From Protonemura montana (Eukaryota > Arthropoda > Insecta > Plecoptera > Nemouridae), in assembly GCA_947568835.1 (NCBI GenBank), contig OX387611.1, forward strand, positions 3,538,001-3,602,000: a stretch of 64,000 nt of DNA. Reading direction: 5' to 3'. A program made the position numbers and the translations under genes. The first letter of the stretch is position 1. Every line of letters starts with the position of its first letter. This document shows, one piece after another, positions 14,001-23,000 of this stretch. Below the pieces are notes generated by a model, which saw only the letters and a program-made list of their open reading frames with translations, was not told where the DNA came from and did not search any database.

Positions 14001-15693
14001 CGGTGGCATTGGCTTTATTATTTCTCACGAAATTATGCACGGCTTTGACAATAGCGGCCGACAATTTGACAAGAACGGGCTGCTTGCTGAGTGGTGGTCT
14101 CCCGAAACGCTGGACACGTACAATCAAAAAGCTCAATGCTTCCGCAATCAGTACGCAGCGTATCGCTTGCCAGAGCTCGACGAGATGCTGAACAGAACAG
14201 TTTACGTACGTTCGATTTTCTTTTTTAGGCAATTTTTTCTGGTTTGAGTGAAAATATTTGTTTTTAATTTCATTGGACGTAAAAAAAAATCTATTTTGTG
14301 TGTGTGTGTGTTTTGTATGTTTTTTTTTTATGGGAAAGCTGCTTTTGTCACAATCGGAGAACATAACCCCAACCTTCACCCGCCACGGGCGTTGCTATAA
14401 TCATTTAAACTAACAAGACTTTGTCTGAGCGTATTCGATGATAATTTCAGGTCCCTAAGGACAAAGACTGTGATATTCTGAAGCTCACTGTCAAAGACTA
14501 TCACAGTCCCTCTGATTCCAGTGATGACGTACTGTGACACAAACATTCCGTTGTTGTTGGGAGGCATTTTAGGACGCATTTTAAATATTTTTAACCTTTT
14601 TCAACAATATCATATCATTATAATTTTATGCAGAACATTTAATACATAATTGACCTTTTCTTTTACCGCTTGAAACATTTTCTCATACCATCCTTTAAAT
14701 CATACGATAAAATAAATATATATAATTTAGTACCTCCATTGAAGACTGATTTGAACCACTTTTGGTTTATGCATTTTAAGTTGAGAATGTCGTATATCCT
14801 TCAGGTCAAGGGTGTGAACACTCTAGGTGAGAACATCGCAGACAACGGTGGACTTGACGCCACTTACAGGGCTCACCAGCGTTATGTTCTGGAGAACGGT
14901 CCGGAACCAGTTCTGCCCGGGCTGGAGCAGTTCTCCTCTGAACAGCTGTTCTTCATCGGAGCTGCCTCGGTACAACCCAGGTTTTAGTCAAAGAAATAGG
15001 GCTATGGAAATAATTACGTAGTTTAAAATAATTTAAATATTTCAAATAAATGTGTTTCAAAGCATTGCTTCAAAAGTAAGCACTATTGCAGTGTGTCAAA
15101 ATGACAAGGCTAAGCGGTGGCCGGTCCTTGGTGCCGTTGGACAGGAGCAGCCAACACAGTGTGTCAAAGTGACAAGGCTAAGCGGTGGCCGGTCCTTGGT
15201 GCTGTTGGACAGGAGCAGCCAACACAGTGTGTCAAAGTGACAAGGCTAAGCGCTGGCCGGTCCTTGGTGCTGTTGTACAGGAGCAGCCAACACAGTGTGT
15301 CAAAGTGACAAGGCTAAGCGGTGGCCGGTCCTTGGTGCTGTTGAACAGGTGCAGGCTGCATACAGGAACATGGAACTTCTGAACCAGCCTAGGTTCAGCT
15401 ATAAGTCAAATGAAAGGAACCACAGAAGCTGTAAATTATTAATGCTGTGCCAAAATGAAAAAGAATGATTTTAAAACGTGCTGCAATCATTCTTACATGT
15501 TTTTTTTTTATGGCAGATGTGGTGTAGTTCTGTCACGAAAGAAATGCTTCTACACGCCGTTCACGGTGATCCGCATAGTCCAGACAAGTTCCGTGTCACA
15601 GGGCCGTTGTCCAACTCGGCAGCTTTCTCGAAAGCGTTCTCGTGCCCAAGCGGTTCTCCGATGAACCCGACCAACAAGTGCACGATCTGGTGA
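2035..15693 (+). CDS. Neprilysin/ECE-like M13 zinc metallopeptidase (ectodomain, N-terminus missing)
   Basis: Type II membrane M13 family peptidase, which cleaves extracellular peptides. Exons: 2035-2256, 5876-5996, 6417-6588, 7683-7880, 8455-8710, 9125-9242, 9995-10103, 10807-10971, 11457-11557, 12471-12529, 13111-13162, 13989-14205, 14805-14969, 15517-15693 (TGA). All phases agree, giving about 709 codons, close to a full M13 ectodomain. The N-terminal part has the family's [14 protein letters not shown] segment; the zinc motif HEIMH is at 14026-14040, the third-ligand motif GENIAD at 14826-14843, and the protein ends CTIW as the family does. The substrate-binding NAxY motif reads NAGY (12496-12507), a mild variant. 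The cytoplasmic/transmembrane exon is not identified; it may lie before the window or in 400-2034. Which M13 subfamily it belongs to is not resolvable here. Confidence 0.93.
2320..2790. repeat. Two-copy diverged intronic duplication
   Basis: Segments around 2465-2545 and 2700-2785 share runs such as GCAAATAACTGCAGGCTTA and lie about 240 bp apart within the first large peptidase intron. No coding potential is seen. Confidence 0.5.
3220..4927. mobile_element. hAT-like DNA transposon with perfect TIRs and 8-bp target duplication
   Basis: The ends are perfect 15-bp inverted repeats (CAGGGACCCGAACCG at 3220, its complement ending at 4927), flanked by an exact 8-bp duplication, ATTTATAG, at 3212-3219 and 4928-4935. 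An 8-bp duplication with a CAGGG terminus is characteristic of hAT elements. The subterminal zones (about 3244-3440 and 4740-4920) are runs of degenerate GGTTCC hexamers. No intact transposase is visible, so it is non-autonomous, and a LINE 3' end is nested inside. It lies in the intron between peptidase exons 1 and 2. Confidence 0.88.
3890..4197 (+). pseudogene. LINE 3' fragment nested in the hAT element
   Basis: The plus-strand frame at 3931-4035 reads [17 protein letters not shown] and ends in a stop. This matches the C-terminal end of the intact LINE further on (KTFLIEHCFYT near 28600). It is followed by about 150 bp of 3' UTR-like sequence and an (ATT)n tail at about 4172-4195, as in CR1-type elements. 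Confidence 0.6.
5090..5280. repeat. Diverged MITE-like sequence
   Basis: Segments such as the ATCAATGAACCTCGACAG run and the GCCGCCAGCGACGTC run resemble, in reverse complement, the sequence at about 28900-29140, suggesting an old dispersed element. The rest of the intron (5280-5875) holds nothing I recognise. Confidence 0.3.
6060..6330 (-). repeat. tRNA-derived SINE with internal 52-bp repeats
   Basis: Four head-to-tail copies of a 52-bp unit contain an antisense tRNA D-arm (A-box-like AGCTCAATTGGTTAGAGC on the minus strand). It belongs to the tRNA-SINE family seen at 7402, 24120, 39880 and 58260. Confidence 0.75.
6985..7095 (+). repeat. tRNA-derived SINE, single unit
   Basis: Plus-strand copy with an A-box-like TTAGCTCAATTGCTGAGAGC and a B-box-like GGTTCGACCC, followed by the family's tail motif CATCAATTTTTGAGAGG. 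It lies in the intron before the duplicated peptidase exon. Confidence 0.7.
7234..7400 (+). pseudogene. First copy of a duplicated M13 peptidase exon, cut by a SINE
   Basis: It encodes [11 protein letters not shown] followed by about 45 residues nearly identical to the exon at 7683-7880, with a shared acceptor and about 40 bp of shared upstream intron. The match ends at GCCGTGGA, where a tRNA-derived element takes over, so the last ten residues and the donor site are lost. The second copy carries the full exon with a matching donor, so I infer this copy is normally skipped; an alternative exon using a donor inside the SINE cannot be excluded. Confidence 0.8.
7402..7650 (-). mobile_element. 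tRNA-derived SINE with terminal inverted repeats, inserted at the duplicated exon
   Basis: On the minus strand it carries tRNA A- and B-box-like motifs (GGGTTCGAGTCCCCG). The tRNA part is bracketed by inverted repeats: AACACTATAACCGTCTCAAA near 7418 and its complement near 7575-7596. The outer tail GCAAGCGTTTGCAATTTAAA recurs with other family copies. Confidence 0.75.
7925..8338 (+). repeat. 49-bp tandem satellite (satA)
   Basis: About eight and a half copies of a 49-bp unit (for example AGGCAAAGACTAGCACAGAT then AAAGCTTGCACAGATATTCC then ATCCTTATG). It lies in the intron after the duplicated exon. The same satellite recurs at 13300-13943 (inverted), 42303-42599, 43789-44446, 49615-49736 and 51122-51195. 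Confidence 0.95.
9245..9863. repeat. 34-bp minisatellite starting at a splice donor
   Basis: About 18 copies of a 34-bp unit (TTCCCACTGATGCTCTGTAG then TTGAACATATATAC). The first degenerate copy starts only a few bases after the donor at 9243. The long minus-strand open frames here (up to 348 codons) arise because 34 is not a multiple of three and the unit lacks stops; they are not genes. Confidence 0.95.
10254..10690 (+). mobile_element. 5S-rRNA-derived SINE, partial, with 91-bp repeats
   Basis: Three tandem copies of the 91-bp unit (ending GAGAGAGGTTGGAGGGAT), then the SINE body and an incomplete 3' tail. The 5S head is missing. It lies in the intron between peptidase exons 9995-10103 and 10807-10971. 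Confidence 0.75.
10972..11456. other. Peptidase intron, no recognisable feature
   Basis: AT-rich intron sequence. I see no open frame, repeat family or RNA gene. The adjoining intron 11558-12470 is likewise ordinary apart from a short ACCTGATTATACCTGATGTA repetition near 11645-11720. Confidence 0.6.
12780..12985 (+). pseudogene. LINE 3' fragment
   Basis: The plus-strand frame reads [20 protein letters not shown] then a stop, the family's C-terminal N-x-LP motif (the intact LINE has FNTLPTTLK near 28540). AATAAA-rich sequence follows. It is a truncated remnant in a peptidase intron. Confidence 0.55.
13300..13943 (-). repeat. 49-bp satellite satA, inverted array
   Basis: About 13 copies of the satA unit in minus orientation, lying between peptidase exons 13111-13162 and 13989-14205; the array ends only about 45 bp before the acceptor of the zinc-motif exon. 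Confidence 0.95.
15085..15350 (+). repeat. 68-bp minisatellite
   Basis: About four copies of a 68-bp unit (core GGCTAAGCGGTGGCCGGTCC then TTGGTGCTGTTGGACAGGAG). The core resembles the body of the 5S-derived SINE (TAAGCCGGTGGTCCCCTTGG). It lies in the last peptidase intron and recurs at 33838-34085 next to a 5S SINE. Confidence 0.93.
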
Positions 15694-16944
15694 ACGTTGG
15701 TAGGATCGACGAGTCCAAAAATAAGTCCACTGAATGAATCTGTATGGTGGAATTATATTTGAGAATAAACACTTTTTTTTTTGGTTATTGATTCTTATTC
15801 TTGTGCATTTATAATTTCAGGATAGCAATGTTGTGCGCATTTTTTTGTTAGCTTATCTTTATTTCGTCCATACTTAATTTTGCCCAACCCATGGTTAAAT
15901 GACAATCGTAGCGAGCGCAGTGAAATGTTTAACTTCGTATACCACAGATAACAGTCACGAGTGAATGTTTTTGTTTGAATGTTTTTGTTTGTGCTCTACA
16001 AAGATTGTTCAAATCGGTGTAGCGCAAATAAACAAACTCAACAACAACAAAATCTCGCCAGTGACTTTTTCCTGGGTTGTGTGAAATTGAAGAGTTCACT
16101 TCGCTCGCTACGCTCATTAACTAATAAAACTAATTAACTAATTACGTACAAGCTAGTAGGCTAGTAGTGTTATCAGACTATGCACTCGAATTTGATGCAC
16201 GAGTGGCAATAGAATTGACAGTTAATCAAATTTTTTGTTCGAAATGTCAAATAAAATCGTGAAAGATTCGTTCAAACGGTGACCGCAGGGGAAGTTTGCA
16301 CCCGCGAACACGATGGGCTATTCAGATTCTGCGTAACCATCACACTTTAGCTGCTCTATTGATTTTAAACATTAAAACTAAAATAGCTTCCTCAATATTA
16401 ATCTTGAGACAAAAACATAGGGTAGCATTAGACTTCCCTTTAACTGCTACCCCTGTTGACACCACTCGTGGCCCCTTACGAGTTTTCTCGAATTTTGAAG
16501 ATTCGCCGATACTGTGGTCGAAGGGGTAGTTTGCACCCCCGGACACGACGGGCTGTTTAGATCTTGCGTTGATCTAATACTTCGGCCGTTACAACTGCTT
16601 TTAATTTATAAACTTGATTAACACCGTCAGTTTTAAGCTGAGAAGAAAACAGGGTAGCATTTGACTACCCTTGAAATTCCACTCCGTTTGACAGCTCATG
16701 CATTCCTTCATTGTGTATTCTGTAGCATTATGATGTGTTTGGTTAAATAGTGTATTTCCTTTTTTTTGTACGTATCGTTTTTTCTTCGGACGCGGTAAAT
16801 CGTTTGAATTTTTTTCTTTTTTTTCTTTGTGATTGGCAGCCCTGCTTGATTTAGTCGGTATTGGTGAAGTGCTCAGCACAGCTCTGCTCGCGAGCACGTT
16901 TTCTATATTTCAATATATCTAATATTCTTTCTAATTACGGTACT
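15694..16944. other. Intergenic region downstream of the peptidase gene
   Basis: An AATAAA follows the peptidase stop near 15762 and may serve polyadenylation. From 16262 to about 16690 lie diverged copies of the 290-bp satellite family (GGGTAGTTTGCACCCCCGGA) seen at 37750-38780. No protein gene is supported. Confidence 0.55.
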
Positions 16945-17490
16945 ATGTCGTCTAGAATGTTGTCAGTCTTGTTCTGCAAGTTTTCTCACCCTACGAGATT
17001 GATAATTTTATTCTTGTTTGGGTAAGTTTCCGAAAATAGTCGTTATTCAATCCGGTACGATTATGGTTATTAGTTTCTACCTCATGTCATAAAGGTATCT
17101 CTTTTTTTACGTTTAGAAATAAATTCCTTGCCAGGCGAGTGTTTCCTATAGTTATTGGTCCTACAGGTGGTCCTAATAGTGTTTCCTAATGCCTGTAGAG
17201 GGTTCTTTCAAGATTCTTGAAAGAATCTGGATTCTAGCTGCGGTAAAACTTAGGAGCACAAAAACCGAATCTTGAAATTGGACGCTTAGTTTATTTTCAC
17301 CAACCTTTGCGTTCCTTTCCATGTTTTAAGTGAGGGTTGCTTTGCTTTTAGGTTACTGCTGATGTCGATAAGTCACAGGCTCCGTCACAAGATTGCTGCT
17401 TTGAGACATGAACTCAGCAATGGAGCAAGTTATCTTTGTACCTGGCAGCCTGTTTTAGAGACTTACAATTGCGATACTGTCACTACCTAG
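16945..17490 (+). CDS. Possible two-exon small membrane protein or leader
   Basis: Not recognised. An ATG frame at 16945-17021 with donor GG|GTAAGT joins in phase to an acceptor at 17351 and runs to a TAG at 17490, giving 71 residues. The middle is hydrophobic (RLIILFLFGLLLMSI), consistent with a signal anchor. It could be the start of a longer gene, an untranslated leader, or chance. Neighbours are repeats and the lone GH18 exon. Confidence 0.2.
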
Positions 17491-17992
17491 ACTACGGAAC
17501 TGCAGTCCTCTACAGGTGACTTTTGATGCTATTTCTGACTGTTCTAACTGCAATTTGTTGTATGAAAGATATTGCCCCTGGCTGAGCTCCAGATTGCAGC
17601 TTCATCTGGATAAACTGTCGAATATTTTGTCAATAATATCAACTTTTCTCTGTGTGTAGACTGATATCTTCTGCTGTCTGGCGGCCATCAACAATCCAAT
17701 ATCACCGACTGATGGCATCAGGTAGACTACGCTTGGAAAGATCAAGCTGCTTTGGTTGAAGAATGGACCAGTGTGGGGTCTGGTTCATTAATGAAAGAGA
17801 TTTACCAGTGTCCAAACCAAGTGCTTCTAACTAAAGGTACTTGTACGTATTCCTATTAAACTAACAGATAATTGTAAAGATAACTGTGAAGAGTTCAGTT
17901 CACAAGAAAGTCTGTTCTAAAACATCTGCCATCTAGAGAATTGTAGGGTCAAAGAATTTTATGTTTATTTTTTCAGACTTTGTTAATTTAAA
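17491..17992. other. Unassigned intergenic sequence
   Basis: No repeat family, convincing open frame or RNA gene is visible. Confidence 0.5.
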
Positions 17993-18912
17993 ACATGGCC
18001 CATAAGAATAACACAGAGACATTTTTCAACCACTAGCACCTAGTACATTGGACTGCTTGGAAAAACATGACCCATAAGAATAACACAGAGACATTTTTCA
18101 ACCACTAGCACCTAGTACATTGGACTGCTTGGAAAAACATGGCCCATAAGAATAACACAGAGACATTTTTCAACCACTAGCACCAAGTACATTGGACTGC
18201 TAGGAAAAACATGGCCCATAAGAATAACACAGAGACATTTTCCAACCACTAGCACCTAGTACATTGAACTGCTTGGAAAAACATGGCCCATAAGAATAAC
18301 ACAGAGACATTTTTCAACCACTAGCACCTAGTACATTGGACTGCTTGGTAAAACATGGCCCATAAGAATAACACAGAGACATTTTTCAACCACTAGCACC
18401 TAGTACATTGGACTGCTTGGAAAATCATGGCCCATAAGAATAACACAGAGACATTTTTCAACCACTAGCACCTAGTACATTAAACTGCTTGGAAAAACAT
18501 GGCCCATAAGAATAACACAGAGACATTTTTCAACCACTAGCACCTAGTACATTGGACTGCTTGGAAAAACATGCCCCATAAGAATAACACAGAGACATTT
18601 TTCAACCACTAGCACCTAGTGCATTGAACTGCTTGGGAAAACATGGCCCATAAGAATAACACAGAGACATTTTTCAACCACTAGAACCAAGTACATTGGA
18701 CTGCTTGGAAAAACATGGCCCATAAGAATAACACAGAGACATTTTTCAACCACTAGCACCAAGTGCATTGGACTGCTTGGAAAAATATGGCCCATAAGAA
18801 TAACACAGAGACATTTTTCAACCACTAGCACCTAGTAAATTGAACTGCTTGAAAAAACATGGCCCATAAGAATAACACAGAGACATTTTTCAACCACTAG
18901 CACAAAGACAAA
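17993..18912 (+). repeat. 72-bp minisatellite
   Basis: About 12.7 copies of a 72-bp unit beginning ACATGGCCCATAAGAATAAC. Being a multiple of three, the unit gives a repeated minus-strand open frame (18616-18831) that is a by-product. It lies just upstream of the lone GH18 exon. Confidence 0.95.
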
Positions 18913-19075
18913 GAATAACACATAGACATACACTATTTATATTCTTTAGATGAGAAAACCTTAAAAAATTCTTATATTTGGGGAACTCAAATCATAATAA
19001 ATAAATGTATATTATTTTACAGGTAAGGTGCAAAAAAAAATGTGTCCCGCTAACTTGTTCCCGTTTTTTCTGTAG

Positions 19076-19201
19076 ATCTGCGACCGAATCATGAATCGAG
19101 GCTGGACGGTCGTGACCGACGATGAGAACCGTATGGGACCGTACGCGTTCCTCGGGAACCAGTGGGTCAGCTACGATGACGCCAAGATGATCAGACTCAA
19201 G
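19076..19201 (+). CDS. Single exon of a GH18 chitinase-like protein
   Basis: A 126-bp exon with acceptor TTTTTTCTGTAG and donor AAG|GTAGG, open throughout (42 codons). It encodes GWTVVTDDENRMGPYAFLGN then QWVSYDDAKMIRLK, matching the C-terminal part of GH18 chitinases, where W...DE...PY...QWVGYDD...K is conserved. No other GH18 exon was found between the peptidase gene and the receptor gene, and this segment does not include the catalytic DxxDxDxE motif. It is therefore either a pseudogene/duplicated exon or part of a gene with exons I failed to see. Confidence 0.75.
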
Positions 19202-19249
19202 GTAGGATCGAGCACCAACCCCCGGTGCAATTATTTGTCTCTGTACTTT

Positions 19250-19560
19250 AGTAGGCACTGTAGTGGGTAAATGATTGTTTTTAGACTCATGTCTACTTGA
19301 TCTAAACTTAGCACTAGTTTTAACAAAAACTATTTTAACTGGGTTTTCAATGCTTAGTAAAGAACAACTAAATTGACCATAAATTGACCATAATAAACTA
19401 ATTACATAATTTAGATGCATTTAGGAAGCTTGAACTTGGTAATTGTTATAATTTTGTGTGGTTCTTTTGTTATCGGAAAATTGTCAGGACTGCTCTTACC
19501 CTTGATAAAGTAACAGGCACAAGTTACGAAACGTTGCAAAACTCAGTTGAAATACTTTTA
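19250..19560. repeat. Dispersed inverted repeat family (RepG)
   Basis: A segment starting TTTTTAGACTCATGTCTACT is followed by its partner CTTGATAAAGTAACAGGCAC and CAAGTTACGAAACGTTGC in roughly fold-back arrangement. Copies or half copies recur at 25285-25515, 29170-29315, 36060-36270, 40362-40520, 45885-46205, 48105-48260 and 57288-57320. The element family is not recognised. Confidence 0.7.
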
Positions 19561-20022
19561 GATAAATGATATGTTTACAAGTTGTCATGGCCAGCTGTTT
19601 GTTCGAGGTGTTTAAGTTGGGTTATGTAAGTCATGAAGAAGTCTGAAAGGATGTCGATGTCAGGGCAAGTTGTTGTAATTCTATCAGTCTTTTGATGCAC
19701 CTGTGCTTGTGGATATCAATCCTACTCTTTGGCTGTCTGAAAGGTTGGTAATTCCTAGTTTGCCTGGATGGTATTGCGATGCAGATTTTAGTTAGCGGTC
19801 ACGGGTTGTCGATATTTTTGTCGAGAAGTTTGTGAAGGAATGCGAGTTCGGTCAGCTCCCCACGCTGTGAGAGAGTTGGTAGGTTAGGTTTGCTGCACGT
19901 CTGTGGCTAGTCCAAGGAATGATGTTCAATCTGGGCTTATTGATATGATATTGATGAATATTTGATAATATTGTGAAGCATATTTTAGATAGCAGTCAAG
20001 AGTTGTCGATATTGTTTATTAG
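19561..20022. other. Intergenic stretch with weak local repetition
   Basis: Sequences near 19785-19830 and 19975-20020 resemble each other (TTGTCGATATT). The segment just after the GH18 exon (19204-19250) resembles the antisense of the receptor's C-terminal coding region (20047-20095), sharing GGTGCAATTATTTGTCT. Confidence 0.4.
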
Positions 20023-23000
20023 TTATTCGTCTCTGTGTACTTCAACTGGATCGAGTACCAAGTCTGGTGCAATTATTTGTCTTTCTACTTCGATTGGATC
20101 TTGCTCTTCCTCCACTTTCTCGTTCCCCCTCTCCATTCTCCTCGCTGTCCTCCTTACCGTCATCATCAGCGTCACATTATTCTTCTTTATCGTCGAACGC
20201 GAAGCCACTTCCGCCTCCTTGCCGAAAAACCTAACCTCCCAAAACCCACGCGTCGTCGCATCGCAAACAACAAAGAACAGAAACAAAACAAAGCCCTGAA
20301 CGGGATCGAGCAGTTTGTTTACGTAGTCGAGGGCAACGCTGTGTGATCCGATGTCGTTGAAAGTCTCGAACATTGCCGGGATCCCGAACAAGAAGAACAT
20401 GAGCACGGTCTGCGTCAGACGCCGCTTCATTAGGTCAGCGTCGTTGACGTTGTGACGCTGGAGCTCGTCTTCGTTGCCGCAGCCGAACTTGTTGGTTATA
20501 TTGTACAAGATGGCGACCAGGAGGCCGAGGTTGATGCACGAGATGACGGCGCCGGGTATGAGGTAGAGGATGTAGTGCGTCAGCTTGTCGGGGCCGCAGA
20601 AGTGGGTGCTCTGGTCCCAGAGTAGGAGGATGACGAGAGGCACGAGGGGGATTACCCATGCGGCGAGACTTGCCTGGAATCAGACCGAACGGTTGATAGA
20701 AATTAACGAAAAAACAGCGCTTCATTGTTGAAAATGCTGTAAGGCTAAGTTAAAAATACAAAAAGTTAAGGTGAACATCATATGCATGACGAGTTCTGTT
20801 CGGGAGAGAGGTTGGAGGGATGAAAGTTAAGGAACACTGCGCTGAGTCAGGTATTGGATGGCTGACCATCATACACATGACCAGTTCTGTTCGGGAGAGA
20901 GGTTGGAGGGATGAATGTTAAGCAACACTGCGCTGGGTCAGGTATTGGATGGGTGACCATCATACACATGACCAGTTCTGTTTGGGAGAGAGGTTGGAGG
21001 GATGAATGTTAAGCAACACTGCGCTGGGTCAGGTATTGGATGGGTGACCATCATACACATGACCAGTTCTGTTTGGGAGAGCGGCTAGAGGAATGAAATT
21101 TAAGCAACACGGCGCTGGGTCAGGTATTGGATGGGTGACCATCATACACATGACCAGTTCTGTTTGGGAGACAGGTTGGAGGGATGAAAGTTAGTACAGC
21201 AACTTCACTCGCCTTGCTTATCAACCTCTCGACAGCATGGATTTGTGGAGGAATCCTGTTGTTCGCGTTGTACCGTCCTTCGAAAGGGACGTTAAGCCGG
21301 TGGTCCCCTTGGTCTTCGACAGGAGTAGGCTACGTGCCAGCACCGGATCTAGGTTAGGTTCATCATCAACCACTCATTTAGCAACGCCTTTAGACAATTG
21401 TCAAAACAGTGCGTCGTTTTAAACCCAACAAATTTCAATTGATTTCAAGTTGCAATGCCGGATCTCTGACCTTGAGTAGCAGGTGTGGTATCGTGGTAGC
21501 TCCGACCACTCCAGCGAACTTCTTGTACTGCAAGGCCGACATGACGAGGCCCCAAGCCAGGTGCACCAACCGCGTGTAATGCACGCACACGGTGAATGCA
21601 ATCAGCCCAACGTTGGCGTGATTGGAGTCTGCGTAGATCTCGTGGGTCTCACGGAACGTGGTCAGCGCCAGATTGATCGCGGTCGAGACGGTCAGTTGCA
21701 TTAGAATGCGGTGACCGAGGTTTTGTCGCCACCTTGCAAAGAGCAAGGCGGTGAGGAAGATGACTGCGAGGCCGAAGATTGATAGCGAGGCGCCGAAGAG
21801 GAAAATGTAGCTGCGTCGGGAGGGAAATTATCTGACATTACTAACAAGTACCTGGAAACTAACCAGCAAGTCTCTTTTGTATTTTATTGCTTTATTTTTT
21901 GTTGGTAATTGGTACTTTGAAAGTACCTACACCAAAGGTTCTTTCAAATTCATCCTCAAAAAATTTAGCCAAGGAAACAAAACATGGAAATTTCAACCAT
22001 GTGACTGCATTGCTTTTATAAATATTTTCTTAAATATTTAATTAAAAGCAAACCACAAAAAGAATCAAAAAAACAAATGGTATCCAAGTTGAGACTTGTC
22101 GAATGTGCCCTGCAAATTGCATCCAAATCGGACCAACCTTTCGGTGGGCAGAGTGCCTGTACTAGCACACACGTCCGGGAAGTCCAATGAAATATTACCT
22201 TCGTTTGCTTTGCACATCCGAATATAACCAGGATAAAATCCAACAAAAGCTACAGTTAATGTTTCTTCAAAATGTTCCCAATCGACCGAAGGGTTTGTCG
22301 TGTTGGAAACACCGGTTCTCGTTAGATCACCGAAGTTAAGCAACACTGCGCTGAGTCAGGTATTGGTTGGGTGACCATCATACACATGACCAGTTATGTT
22401 CGGGAGAGAGGTTGGAGGGATGAAAGTTAAGCAACACTGCGCTGAGTCAGGTATTGTATGGGTGACCATCATACACATGACCAGTTCTGTTTGGGAGAGA
22501 GGTTGGAGGGATGAAAGTTAAGCAACACTGCGCTGAGTCAGGTATTGGATGGGTCACCATCATACACATGACCAGTTCTGTTCGGGAGAGAGGTTGGAGG
22601 GATGAAAGTTAGTACAGCAACTTCACTCGCCTTGCTTATCAACCTCTCGACAGCATGGATTTGTGGAGGAATCCTGTTGTTCGCGTTGTACCGTCCTTCG
22701 GAAGGGACGTTAAGCCGGTGGTCGCCTTGGTCTTCAACAGGAGTAGCCCGGTGCCCGGGGAAACCCGGTGCCGGCACCGGGTTTCCCCTTCTCCCTTCTA
22801 GGCAAGGTTATGTTCATCATCATCCTCATCATCATCCACTCATTCACCGACGCCATTAGACCAGTGCCACATGGCCAGTTGTCAAAACAGTGCATTGTTA
22901 AACACCACAAATAATAATAATAACAATAGTTCCCAATCGACTTGACCAGATTCAACTCGTGTCCAAATATATTGAATACGTGATTCCTTGATTACCTGTT

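Noticed and set aside
18616-18831. 71-codon minus-strand frame
   Set aside because: By-product of the 72-bp satellite, whose unit is a multiple of three.
22065-22346. Minus-strand open frame with several cysteines between the last GPS exon and the TM1 exon
   Set aside because: The GPS exon (ends phase 2) joins the TM1 exon directly in phase, no good donor is present, and part of the frame is 5S-SINE head.
22302-22372. 5S rRNA gene
   Set aside because: Only an internal part of 5S is present, the sequence diverges, and it is joined to a SINE body with a target duplication.
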